Assembly (NCBI GenBank): GCA_016868815.1
Contig: VGFQ01000005.1
Coordinates: forward strand, 62,001 to 126,000
DNA: 64,000 nt
Reading direction: 5' to 3'
Source of the DNA: Bacteroidota bacterium
Lineage (GTDB): Bacteria; Bacteroidota; Bacteroidia; Chitinophagales; Chitinophagaceae
Below the pieces are notes generated by a model, which ran no database searches, had not been told where the DNA came from, and worked only from the letters and a program-made list of their open reading frames with translations. Below, piece by piece: positions 16,871-25,008 of this stretch; position 1 is the stretch's first letter, and each line of letters opens with the position of its first letter. The position numbers were made by a program, and so were the translations under genes.

Positions 16871-17959
16871 ATGTTCCGACTGTCTATCTTCTCTTTATAT
16901 TTTCTCCTATCCTTTGCCGCTGCCCTCGCACAGCCAGTCCGCCTAGCCGTGGCAGGCATCTCTCATGGGCATAGCTCCTGGATATTGGGTCGCCGCGATG
17001 ATGCTACAGCCATGCTCGTCGGTATCTACGAGCCCAGCCGCTCATTGGCGGGAAAGATGGCGAGCCGTTACAAACTTGACCCCTCTCTCTTCTACAGCGA
17101 CCTGGGGCAGATGCTCGAGGCAGTCAAGCCCGAGGGAGTGATGGCCTTTGGCAGTACCTACGACCATCTGAAGGTCGTGGAGGCAGCAGCCCCCCGCCAC
17201 ATCCCTGTGATGGTGGAGAAGCCGTTGGCAACAACCCTGGCCGATGCTGAGCGCATCGTGGCGCTTTCTCGCCAACATGGTGTGCCAGTCCTGACGAATT
17301 ACGAGACCTCCTGGTACCCGGTGACGGACAGGGTGCATGCCCTGACCCGCGATACGTCATTCATGGGCCGCATCCGTAAAGTGGTGGTACATGATGGTCA
17401 TCCGGGACCGCGGGAGATCGGCGTCTCGCAGGAGTTCTTCGACTGGCTGACAGATCCGGTACTCAACGGCGGCGGAGCGCTGACCGATTTCGGATGTTAC
17501 GGTGCCAACTTGATGACACATCTGATGGACGGTCAGGTGCCGCTATCGGTGACGGCTGTCACCCAGCAATTCAAACCTCATATCTATCCCAAAGTGGATG
17601 ATGAGGCCACCATCATCCTGACCTATCCTACGGCACAGTGCATCATCCAGGCCAGCTGGAACTGGCCGTATAACCGCAAGGACATGGCTGTCTACGGAGA
17701 AGGCGGCTATGCCATCACCAAAGATGCCCGCGAGATGCGGGTGAAGGGAAAGGCAGGTACGGAGCAGACGGTGGTGTTGCAGGCCAAGGAGACGGGCACC
17801 TATACAAGTCCGTTTCAGTATTTCGCGGATGTGATCCGGGGACGGTTGACGCTACTGCCGTATGGGCTGTATTCACTAGAGAACAACCTGCTGGTGGTGC
17901 GGATATTGGAGGCGGCGCGGGAGTCGGCCCGGATGGGTCAGCGCGTCTTACTGCAATAA
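16871..17959 (+). CDS. Secreted Gfo/Idh/MocA family oxidoreductase
   Basis: The second Gfo/Idh/MocA protein of the window (362 residues). It starts with a Sec-type signal, MFRLSIFSLYFLLSFAAALAQ, not the usual twin-arginine one. The expected nucleotide-binding GxGxxG is replaced by AVAGISHGHSSW, as in a divergent subgroup. MVEKPLATTLADAERIV is the family EKP motif, and GGGALTDFGCYGANL is the substrate-site motif. Sec export of a dinucleotide-dependent enzyme is unexpected, so either cofactor binds after folding outside or the protein no longer uses one. It is convergent with the FAD oxidoreductase gene, 7 bases apart. A TATTTTCC box at 16850-16857 is a possible -7 element. Confidence 0.87.
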   Translation: MFRLSIFSLYFLLSFAAALAQPVRLAVAGISHGHSSWILGRRDDATAMLVGIYEPSRSLAGKMASRYKLDPSLFYSDLGQMLEAVKPEGVMAFGSTYDHLKVVEAAAPRHIPVMVEKPLATTLADAERIVALSRQHGVPVLTNYETSWYPVTDRVHALTRDTSFMGRIRKVVVHDGHPGPREIGVSQEFFDWLTDPVLNGGGALTDFGCYGANLMTHLMDGQVPLSVTAVTQQFKPHIYPKVDDEATIILTYPTAQCIIQASWNWPYNRKDMAVYGEGGYAITKDAREMRVKGKAGTEQTVVLQAKETGTYTSPFQYFADVIRGRLTLLPYGLYSLENNLLVVRILEAARESARMGQRVLLQ

Positions 17960-17966
17960 TGACTGA

Positions 17967-19643
17967 TCAGCCCCAAGCGGTCTCGAGGCCTTGGGACTGT
18001 ATCCATCGTTGGAATGCCACCATCCGATCTGGGTCTTCCCGAACGGCTCTGGGATGCTCTCGGGTTGCCTGTGAAAAGGCTGCCAGGCAGCCTACGGCCT
18101 CTCCGATGCTCCACTCGACCGGGTGTAGTCGGTAACATCCATTGGTGATATGGGTGGTGCCGATGTTCTTGCCTGCTGGCAGCAGGTTCTCGAGTCGGAT
18201 GGGGGTCAGCGCGCCTAAGGGAATTTGGAAAGGAACCGATGGAAAGTCGATGTAGTTGGTGCCTCGGTTGCTGGGATGCAGGTCGATATGATAGTAACCG
18301 ATCCCGACACTGTCATGAAATAGGGCTCCTCTGCCTCCCGACTGTTCCTTTCCGCAATGGCGTTCGTCGACGGTGAAGAGGGCTTTGATGCGCCGAGATT
18401 CGCGCACGTATGGGTATTTCGCGAGTCCGTCAGCTGTGCCCATAACATCGGGCCTGAGGCGGAGACCACGCCAGCCTTTGCCGCCGTCGGGTCGGGGTGC
18501 TTCCGTCTGCAGCCAGTACAGGAGGGACAGGCTGAGTTGTTTGGCGTCATCGACATGTGTCCGGAACTCTTTTCGGCTGACATCAATGAGGTTGCCCTTC
18601 ATATAGTCGTTCTGCGGCCAGTTGACGAGTGAGAGGTCACCCTTGTAGGTGCCGGCTTTGAATAATCCTTTGTCAAGGATGCGCCGATAGATCCAGAGGT
18701 TGAGGTTGTCTCCGGTGGACAGCCCTTCGGGATGGAAGCCGAGGGCTTTGGGCTTCAGTGTTGAGGGCTGGCTGTAATGCAGGTCAAGGAGTTTTCCAGG
18801 CCATGGCGGGTGCATTGCTGGGACGAAGTCGCGCCAGTAGCTGAAGTCGGTCGGCTTTTCGATGACATGGTCTTCCCCGGGGCAGTAGTCCATCGCAAAA
18901 CACATCGTGAAGGACTGATGGTTTTTCGGGTCAGCGGCATCGGCGGCATGCAATTCTCCTGTCATAGTTTTCGACTCGGTGCCGGTAACGTATTCGCAGC
19001 CGGTCAGGGGCAGAAGGTCGCCCAGCTCTGTGGCATCCGCAAACCAGGGGGCGGAGAGGAGTGTTTCTTTGTTTGTTCGTGCGTCCCTGACCGTTATAGC
19101 GATCACCCTGTTGCCAGACATCTCTGCTGAGACGGGCTGTTGTTCAGTCAGGATGCGGAGCCTTCCGCTGCTGCTCCAGGGAGCGAGCATCTCCCGGATC
19201 ACGGCATGGGCGACGGTGGGCTCATGGCAGAGGCGGGAGACACTGCCGCGGCCGGGGTTCAGCAGCGGGTCCTGCAGGCCGGCGTCTGTGAGCGGGTAGT
19301 GCCGGCGGTAGTAGTCGCGAATGCCTTGGCGCAGTGCCCGGTAGGAGCGGGGTGCGCCATGGGTCTCAATCAAGGGGTGTTCGTCGGGCGGGACACCCTG
19401 GGCGGTGAGCTGTCCACCGAGCCAGTCGGTCTCCTCTGTGAGGATGACGCTGAGTCCATTGCGGAGGGCTGCGAGGGCGGCTGCCACGCCGCCGAGTCCT
19501 CCGCCGATGATTGCGAGGTCAGCTTCCCAGGCTTGCTTGCGGGAAGGTGCCTCTAAGGCTTGTGTATGGCCGACCGATGGAAGTGCGCCTGCCAGTGCCG
19601 GTGCAGCTGCCGTGGTGAGCCCGATGAAGTCACGCCTCTTCAT
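17967..19643 (-). CDS. FAD-dependent oxidoreductase, twin-arginine signal
   Basis: A 558-residue flavoprotein of the FAD_oxidored (PF12831-like) family. MKRRDFIGLTTAAAPALAGA is a good twin-arginine signal. The dinucleotide-binding motif ADLAIIGGGLGGVAAALAALRNG sits at residues about 40-65, followed by TEETDWLGGQLTAQGVPPDEH, a stretch conserved in this family. Near the C-terminus NIGTTHITNGCYRLHPVEWSIG is also conserved. Such enzymes are periplasmic in Bacteroidota and often sit in glycan or xenobiotic clusters; the substrate is not known. A dienelactone hydrolase gene lies 39 bases upstream on the same strand. Confidence 0.9.
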   Translation of the reverse strand: MKRRDFIGLTTAAAPALAGALPSVGHTQALEAPSRKQAWEADLAIIGGGLGGVAAALAALRNGLSVILTEETDWLGGQLTAQGVPPDEHPLIETHGAPRSYRALRQGIRDYYRRHYPLTDAGLQDPLLNPGRGSVSRLCHEPTVAHAVIREMLAPWSSSGRLRILTEQQPVSAEMSGNRVIAITVRDARTNKETLLSAPWFADATELGDLLPLTGCEYVTGTESKTMTGELHAADAADPKNHQSFTMCFAMDYCPGEDHVIEKPTDFSYWRDFVPAMHPPWPGKLLDLHYSQPSTLKPKALGFHPEGLSTGDNLNLWIYRRILDKGLFKAGTYKGDLSLVNWPQNDYMKGNLIDVSRKEFRTHVDDAKQLSLSLLYWLQTEAPRPDGGKGWRGLRLRPDVMGTADGLAKYPYVRESRRIKALFTVDERHCGKEQSGGRGALFHDSVGIGYYHIDLHPSNRGTNYIDFPSVPFQIPLGALTPIRLENLLPAGKNIGTTHITNGCYRLHPVEWSIGEAVGCLAAFSQATREHPRAVREDPDRMVAFQRWIQSQGLETAWG

Positions 19644-19682
19644 ATTATTTGTCGAGCCATGATAGACGGATTTTTTTCTTTC

Positions 19683-20579
19683 TCAATGGGTCGTCAGGAA
19701 AGCGACGGCCTTGGCGAAAGAGTCTTCTGTCGCATCCTGATTGAAGTTGGGGTTGCTAGGATTGGAGAATCCGTGGCCGGCATCATAGCGGTGGACAGTG
19801 AGGCTCTTTCCAAGGTCTGCCATCGTACGTTCGAACCCGTCGACCATGGCTGGTGAGGGCGACCGGTCGCGGGTGCCGAAGAAGCCGATGACATCGCAGC
19901 GGATCGACTTGAGTTTTTCGATATCGGTCTCGGGGCGTCCATAGAACATGACGGAGCCTTTGCCTTTTTCTCCGGCCAGGATGGCCGTCTGCAGGCTCCA
20001 CATGCCGCCGAAGCACCAGCCGACGCTGTAGATGGAGGCCTTCTCTCCGGCGTGGTCCATGGCGGCCCGTACGATGGAGGTCATGCGGTTCATGTCGGCC
20101 GAGCGCATGATCTTCATGGCGCTGTCGGGGGTGGCGGCCACGCGTCCATCGTACATATCGATTGCCAGCACGTTGTATTCGCCCAGGGCCTTGAAGTACT
20201 TGTCGGCCTCTTGCTTGATGTTCTCGTTCAGTCCCCACCATTCCTGGATGACGAGCAGCCATTTCTTCGACTGCTTTTTTGCCGGTACGAAGTAGGCGTT
20301 TGCGTCGGCTCCACCTGTAACGCGGAAGCGGATCATCGTCCCGAGCAGCGGGTCCGTGTCGGCCTTTCTCGGGATGGGGTGCAAGGTGGCAAAGGCAGGG
20401 GTGGAGGCCTGTGCCTGGTAGGCATCCAGCGTCTCCATGGATAGGCAGGCGATGGCGGTGCTGCGGTCGATCATCGTCTTTGGCTGGTGGCTCTGTCTCC
20501 AGCCCAGCCAAGCGAGCGAGAGGATGGCTAGGATGGGGAGGATCAGCGGCCTTGTGTTCGATCTGCGTCTCATGGTCAT
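19683..20579 (-). CDS. Dienelactone hydrolase family protein, membrane-anchored or secreted
   Basis: An alpha/beta hydrolase of 298 residues. The nucleophile elbow is SVGWCFGGMWSL, where Cys replaces Ser as in dienelactone hydrolases. GFFGTRDRSPSPAM likely provides the catalytic Asp and YDAGHGFSNPSNPNF the His. An N-terminal hydrophobic stretch (PLILPILAILSLAWLGW) after several Arg residues indicates a signal anchor. DLH enzymes open lactones from chlorocatechol breakdown, but many paralogues act on other esters. The FAD oxidoreductase follows on the same strand. Confidence 0.88.
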   Translation of the reverse strand: MTMRRRSNTRPLILPILAILSLAWLGWRQSHQPKTMIDRSTAIACLSMETLDAYQAQASTPAFATLHPIPRKADTDPLLGTMIRFRVTGGADANAYFVPAKKQSKKWLLVIQEWWGLNENIKQEADKYFKALGEYNVLAIDMYDGRVAATPDSAMKIMRSADMNRMTSIVRAAMDHAGEKASIYSVGWCFGGMWSLQTAILAGEKGKGSVMFYGRPETDIEKLKSIRCDVIGFFGTRDRSPSPAMVDGFERTMADLGKSLTVHRYDAGHGFSNPSNPNFNQDATEDSFAKAVAFLTTH

Positions 20580-20661
20580 TGCGGGTTGGGTGCTCCGATG
20601 GGGTTTGCGGCAAGCAGGAGATTTGTGTAGCGATATCTCCTGGCCACAATATCAGGTGTGA

Positions 20662-21483
20662 TCAGGCCGAGGGGATATCTGTCAGGTATAGGGATTGAGA
20701 GGGATTCATGATCCAGGTCTTGATGGATCCGTCCCGGAAGAGTTCGACCATGCGGTATCCGCGGTAGTCGGTGCCCCAGCTGCCGCCGAGGTGGCTGTCG
20801 AAGAGGTAGGGGATCTTGTCCTGCCATTTGATGCCGTCTTGGTCGTGTTCATGTCCGTGGAAGACGGCGCGCAGGTTTTTCTGTCGTTTGACGAGTTCTT
20901 GGAAGGCGGTGGATTCGATGGCGTGTTTGGTCCATTTGATGGGAGGGATGTGTATGAACAGTAGGATATGCCGGGCCTTTTCGTGTTCTTTGAACTTGGC
21001 GGTGAGCCAGTCCATATCTGGCGGCAGGTACTTTCCTGTCTCATTGGAGGTGGTGCCAAACAGGAGGGTGGCATCGTCTTTGACCACATCGAAGTTCACG
21101 GGCATATCCCAGGCGGTCTGCCATTGGGTGGCGGTGGCGAGGTCGTGGTTTCCTTGGGTGACGTAGTATTTGACGTCCAGTGTGTCGAGGGTTCGGCGGG
21201 CTTCCGGGAGGAAGGAGATGTCGTCGTGGACAATGTCTCCGTTGACGACGCAGAAGTTGAGTCGCTTGACTGCGTGCATGGCGTTGATGTTCTGCACTCC
21301 GGTCAGAAGCATCTCTCGGAAACCGGTGTTGGGCTGTCCGTAATGTGTGTCAGAGGCAATGGCGAAGCGGAGGATGGGCTTTCGGCGTTTCCAGCCGGCA
21401 TCTTGCGAGGCCAGCAGGGTTTGGCCGTTCAGCAGCAGGAGCGCGGAGGCGGAGAGGTCCTTGATAAAACGTCTGCGTTGCAT
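20662..21483 (-). CDS. Exported calcineurin-like metallophosphoesterase
   Basis: A 273-residue phosphoesterase. MQRRRFIKDLSASALLLLNG is a twin-arginine-type signal. The metal site motifs are FAIASDTHYG (DxH), VNGDIVHDD (GDxxxD), TQGNHDL (GNHD), LLFIHIPP (His) and FHGHEHDQDG (GHxH). Members of this export group hydrolyse phosphomonoesters or diesters such as nucleotides or cell-wall lipids; the substrate is not given by sequence. A TATTTTCA box on the minus strand at 21502-21509 is a possible -7 promoter element. Confidence 0.9.
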   Translation of the reverse strand: MQRRRFIKDLSASALLLLNGQTLLASQDAGWKRRKPILRFAIASDTHYGQPNTGFREMLLTGVQNINAMHAVKRLNFCVVNGDIVHDDISFLPEARRTLDTLDVKYYVTQGNHDLATATQWQTAWDMPVNFDVVKDDATLLFGTTSNETGKYLPPDMDWLTAKFKEHEKARHILLFIHIPPIKWTKHAIESTAFQELVKRQKNLRAVFHGHEHDQDGIKWQDKIPYLFDSHLGGSWGTDYRGYRMVELFRDGSIKTWIMNPSQSLYLTDIPSA

Positions 21484-21600
21484 AAATAAATGTTAGGTGC
21501 TTGAAAATACGAGTTTTGCAGTGTTCGTTCTATTGTACCGATTTGGGATGAAATGGCTTCCAGATGTTTGAGGGCCGAATAAACAGATCTTGCCAGACAC

Positions 21601-22419
21601 ATGATGCTGCATAGTACTGCCAAGCTATTGTCGGATGGGTGGTCTACCATGAAGGGGCTGTACTGGGATAAGGCCCTGAGGTCTTTCTTTGACATCCCTG
21701 TAAGACGCGGTATGTCGTTTCGCTTCGCGCGGTACGGCGACGTGGCCCGGATGCTGTACATGCAGTCGCACCTCGTGCGGTTCGGCAAGTCATTCGAGAC
21801 GGAGATGCTCGACCTCTTCTGCAGCCGCCTGACACCGGGCGCCACCGTCATCGATGTTGGCGCCAACGTGGGCATGTATGCGATGGCGGCCTCGCGGCTG
21901 GTGGGTCCGCAGGGACGGGTGCTGGCCTATGAGCCCGACCCTGTCACCTATGCCGCGCTGTGTCGCAACCTGGAGATGAACGGCTGTGCGAATGTCAGGG
22001 CCTTCCCGCTGGCGCTCTCCGACCGCGCGGGTTGGGTGAGCCTCTCGGTCCCGGACGTTGTGCAGGCAAGATTTACGTATGGCGACTCCTACCATTCGAT
22101 GACGCCGGTGGCGGAAGGGGTGGAAGGCGGCATCGAATGCGTGGCGCTGGACGATCATCTCGCCGGCCTGGGCATCGCCTGCGCGGATGTCATGAAGGTC
22201 GATGTGGAAGGTGCCGAGCTCAGCTGTCTCAGAGGGGCATCCGGGCTGCTTTCCGCCGCCGGCCATCCCTTTCTCATGCTCGAATGCGACGAAGCCCTCT
22301 GTGCCCGTTTCGGTCACAACGTCTTCCATACGTTGTCTTTTCTCGCCCAGCAGGGGTATATGCCTGAGCAGATTGCGGCACACGACTGGGTGGCGCATCC
22401 ATCCCGTCTCCAATCATGA
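21601..22419 (+). CDS. FkbM family methyltransferase
   Basis: A 272-residue SAM-dependent methyltransferase. TVIDVGANVGMYAMAASRLVG is motif I, and VLAYEPDPVTYAALCRNLEMNG is the ribose-binding acidic loop. VDVEGAELSCLRGA is the FkbM-specific block. These enzymes O-methylate sugars or secondary metabolites; in Bacteroidota they often modify cell-surface glycans. It is convergent with the esterase gene, whose stop codon lies 4 bases away. No glycan biosynthesis genes surround it. Confidence 0.88.
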   Translation: MMLHSTAKLLSDGWSTMKGLYWDKALRSFFDIPVRRGMSFRFARYGDVARMLYMQSHLVRFGKSFETEMLDLFCSRLTPGATVIDVGANVGMYAMAASRLVGPQGRVLAYEPDPVTYAALCRNLEMNGCANVRAFPLALSDRAGWVSLSVPDVVQARFTYGDSYHSMTPVAEGVEGGIECVALDDHLAGLGIACADVMKVDVEGAELSCLRGASGLLSAAGHPFLMLECDEALCARFGHNVFHTLSFLAQQGYMPEQIAAHDWVAHPSRLQS

Positions 22420-22422
22420 TAT

Positions 22423-24069
22423 TTATTTTTTTCGCGAATCCTTGACGGGCTTTTGCACATGCCCAAACATCCAGGCGAGGAAGTCGGGATCTGCGAATGC
22501 TTTATCCCAGCTGTTATGGTTGACGCTTGGGTATTCCGTGTATTCGACATTTTTCACCCGCAATATTTTGAGTCGTTCCACCATTCTCCTGGATAGGGTC
22601 ACGTCGACGACGGCGTCTGCATCACCATGATAGACACGGAAGGCAACGTCTTTCACGCGCTTGTCGTAGGCGGCGGTGTTTCCGCCCCCGCAGATGGGCA
22701 GGGCGGCTGCGAAGCGGCCAGGCCAACGGTGCACCATCTCGAAGGTGCCCATCCCGCCCATGGAGAGGCCAGTGATGTAGATGCGGTCAGCGTCGACGGC
22801 TTCCTGGGCCATGATGCTGTCGACGAGCCGGTTGACCGCGTCGAGGGGCCAGGTGGGCGCACCGTCGTAGTTGAATTCAAAGGAGACAGGCGTCTTGGTG
22901 CGGTCGATCTTGGTATTGGCCCAAAAGCTGTTCTCAGGGCATTGCGGGAAGAGGACGATGGCGGGATACTGGCTTCTCACCTCTGGCTTTAGGAACATCT
23001 TAGAGCCGTGGATGAGCTGCCGCTGGTTGTCATTCCCCCGTTCACCTGCGCCGTGCAGGAATAGAATCAGGGGGTATTTCTTTGACCGGTCATAGTGCTC
23101 TGGGTAGAGGATGCGGTAAGGCAGTACTTGGTCCTTGCCGAAAGGGAAGGTTCTTTTCTGATAGGATTTCATGGCGGGGTCGTAGTTGCTTTTCGTAAGC
23201 CATCCGTTGAGTTGCAGCCAATCTCCGAAGCGTTCGATCCACTGGTCGGAGGGGAGTTTCTGAGAGCGCATGCCGAAGCCGTGACCGCCTTTGGCATAGA
23301 GGTGCATCTCGACATTCTTCTTTGCCTTGAGCCATGCGTTGTAGAGGGCAACGCTATGGGGTGCCAGGTCGAGGCCGTCGTCGCTGGCAGCAGCGAGGAA
23401 CATAGGCGGGGCGTCTTCTGCGACCTTTCCTATCAACTCGTCCGGAAAGAATGGGTAGATAGAGGCCACAAAGGAAGGCCGGTTTCTCACGTCATAACCG
23501 AAGGCTGCGGCTCCTGCCACTGTTCCCCCGGCGGAGAACCCGACGATGCCGATGCGGTCGGGATCCAACTTCCATTCATCGATATGACGTCGCAGCCAGG
23601 CGACGGCATTGCGGCCGTCGGCGATGCTGAGGGGGATCACCTTTCGGCTTTCTTCTGCAAAGGCGGGCGTTCCCCAGTCGGCTGTCATCTCTGCCACCGG
23701 ATCATCCGTCTTCATATGCACCAGCCGATACTTGAGGACGAAGCAGGTTACTCCCTTCTTCGTTAGCCAACGGGCCACGTCAAAGCCTTCGCTCTCGATC
23801 GAGAGTGCCCGGAAGGCGCCTCCCGGGCAAATGACGACGGACGTGCCATTGGCTTTGCCTGCCTCCGGCAGAAAAACCGAGAGGGTCGGCTGGGTTACAT
23901 TGTAGACAACCCGGGTATTCCATCCGTTCTTCAGGCTTTCCGACTCCTGCCAGTCCCACGATGATGAGCCAGGGGCAGGGCCTTCATAGAGGGGGACGAC
24001 CCGGTCTTGCGCAAGGGCTATCGTGCAGGCGGTCAGGCTGAGGGCCAGCAGCACTGTGAACCTTCTCAT
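22423..24069 (-). CDS. Two-domain secreted esterase (two alpha/beta hydrolases fused)
   Basis: A 548-residue protein with signal peptide MRRFTVLLALSLTACTIALAQ. Residues about 30-275 form an acetylxylan-esterase-like alpha/beta hydrolase: oxyanion region ICPGGAFRALS, nucleophile GIVGFSAGGTVAG (about residue 176) and His in KGGHGFGMR. Residues about 290-548 form a second hydrolase of the feruloyl-esterase/PHB-depolymerase type: LFLHGAGERG, ITGLSMGGMGTFEM (about residue 433) and His in SVNHNSWD. Both triads look intact. A pair of esterases in one chain suggests removal of two acyl groups, for example acetate and ferulate, from plant xylan; this is inference. It lies convergent to the FkbM gene. 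Confidence 0.85.
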   Translation of the reverse strand: MRRFTVLLALSLTACTIALAQDRVVPLYEGPAPGSSSWDWQESESLKNGWNTRVVYNVTQPTLSVFLPEAGKANGTSVVICPGGAFRALSIESEGFDVARWLTKKGVTCFVLKYRLVHMKTDDPVAEMTADWGTPAFAEESRKVIPLSIADGRNAVAWLRRHIDEWKLDPDRIGIVGFSAGGTVAGAAAFGYDVRNRPSFVASIYPFFPDELIGKVAEDAPPMFLAAASDDGLDLAPHSVALYNAWLKAKKNVEMHLYAKGGHGFGMRSQKLPSDQWIERFGDWLQLNGWLTKSNYDPAMKSYQKRTFPFGKDQVLPYRILYPEHYDRSKKYPLILFLHGAGERGNDNQRQLIHGSKMFLKPEVRSQYPAIVLFPQCPENSFWANTKIDRTKTPVSFEFNYDGAPTWPLDAVNRLVDSIMAQEAVDADRIYITGLSMGGMGTFEMVHRWPGRFAAALPICGGGNTAAYDKRVKDVAFRVYHGDADAVVDVTLSRRMVERLKILRVKNVEYTEYPSVNHNSWDKAFADPDFLAWMFGHVQKPVKDSRKK

Positions 24070-24138
24070 GTCTGTATGTTTGTGGGAATGTACGATCGAA
24101 CGGCATCTTCTGCAAAGCCAGGCACCCGTGGCGTATGG

Positions 24139-24966
24139 ATGGGCACTTCCCTAGGCCGATGGTTCTGCATGTTGCTCAGCTCTTGTCTGTACACCAGCTC
24201 CTGCCATCTGCCAAAAAAACTCCCCTTTCCCAATAAATTGGGAACGGCGGTCACAGGCAGTGAGTTTTATCATCAAGCAGCAGCCTATGGATGGCATGCT
24301 CGCGACTCTTTTGCTGTAGACGCGTTTCGGCGGGGATGGACGCCCGACTTCTTAAAGCGTTTTGCACCGGTGCGCAGTCAATGGACAGACACGACGGGCC
24401 GTGCATGGAAGGCAGTCTTCTTTGTATCGAAAGACTACTTCATGGTAGGTACCAATAGCAACCATGCCCGTGTTCCACTCACGCCCATGGCCGGCCAAAA
24501 AGTGGCCGACCAGATCGATTGTTTTCTGCCAACCCGAAGACTTGTGGACCTCATCTATGCCCAAAGCCGTGTACGGCTTGAGCCGATACCCATGTATGCA
24601 TTCCGGGACAGCACCGTGACCATGATGCAGCACGATCTCATCATCGAGGGTCAGCGACAGGGGCGGCGCGGACTGGTGAGTGGCATCAAAAAGGATGTCG
24701 TCCTCTGCAGCCAGCAGGCCTTGAAGGGGCGCAGCCATCGGGTGGCCATTTATGGATGGCACCGTAAAGACGCCAAGCCCATACAGCCCTTGTACACCGG
24801 GCATGTAGACTGGTATGCCGACTACAGCCATGGCATCCGCTTCGTATGGAAAAGGGTTAAGGTCAATGGCCGATGGCTCGACTATACAGCACTCATGCGC
24901 CATCCACACCTGCGCGGGCTTCTGACGGACGAACAGGGTGAGATGATGCTGCGGTATGGCCCGTAG
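24139..24966 (+). CDS. Conserved lipoprotein of unknown function
   Basis: About 275 residues. Starting at ATG 24139 the N-terminus is MGTSLGRWFCMLLSSCLYTSSC, a signal with Cys in lipobox-like positions; earlier in-frame ATGs at 24076 and 24088 would overlap the divergent gene's 5' side. The body carries a distinctive set of motifs: HARVPLTPMAGQKVADQI, KKDVVL, HRVAIYGWH, PIQPLYTGHVDWYADYSHGIR. I recall a scattered family of hypothetical proteins with these motifs but no function. Repeated His and Asp/Tyr residues late in the chain could form a metal site. No enzyme name is justified. Confidence 0.65.
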   Translation: MGTSLGRWFCMLLSSCLYTSSCHLPKKLPFPNKLGTAVTGSEFYHQAAAYGWHARDSFAVDAFRRGWTPDFLKRFAPVRSQWTDTTGRAWKAVFFVSKDYFMVGTNSNHARVPLTPMAGQKVADQIDCFLPTRRLVDLIYAQSRVRLEPIPMYAFRDSTVTMMQHDLIIEGQRQGRRGLVSGIKKDVVLCSQQALKGRSHRVAIYGWHRKDAKPIQPLYTGHVDWYADYSHGIRFVWKRVKVNGRWLDYTALMRHPHLRGLLTDEQGEMMLRYGP

Positions 24967-25008
24967 TCCGATTCTTTTGTATCTGCGAGGTCGAGTATGC
25001 TATGACTT

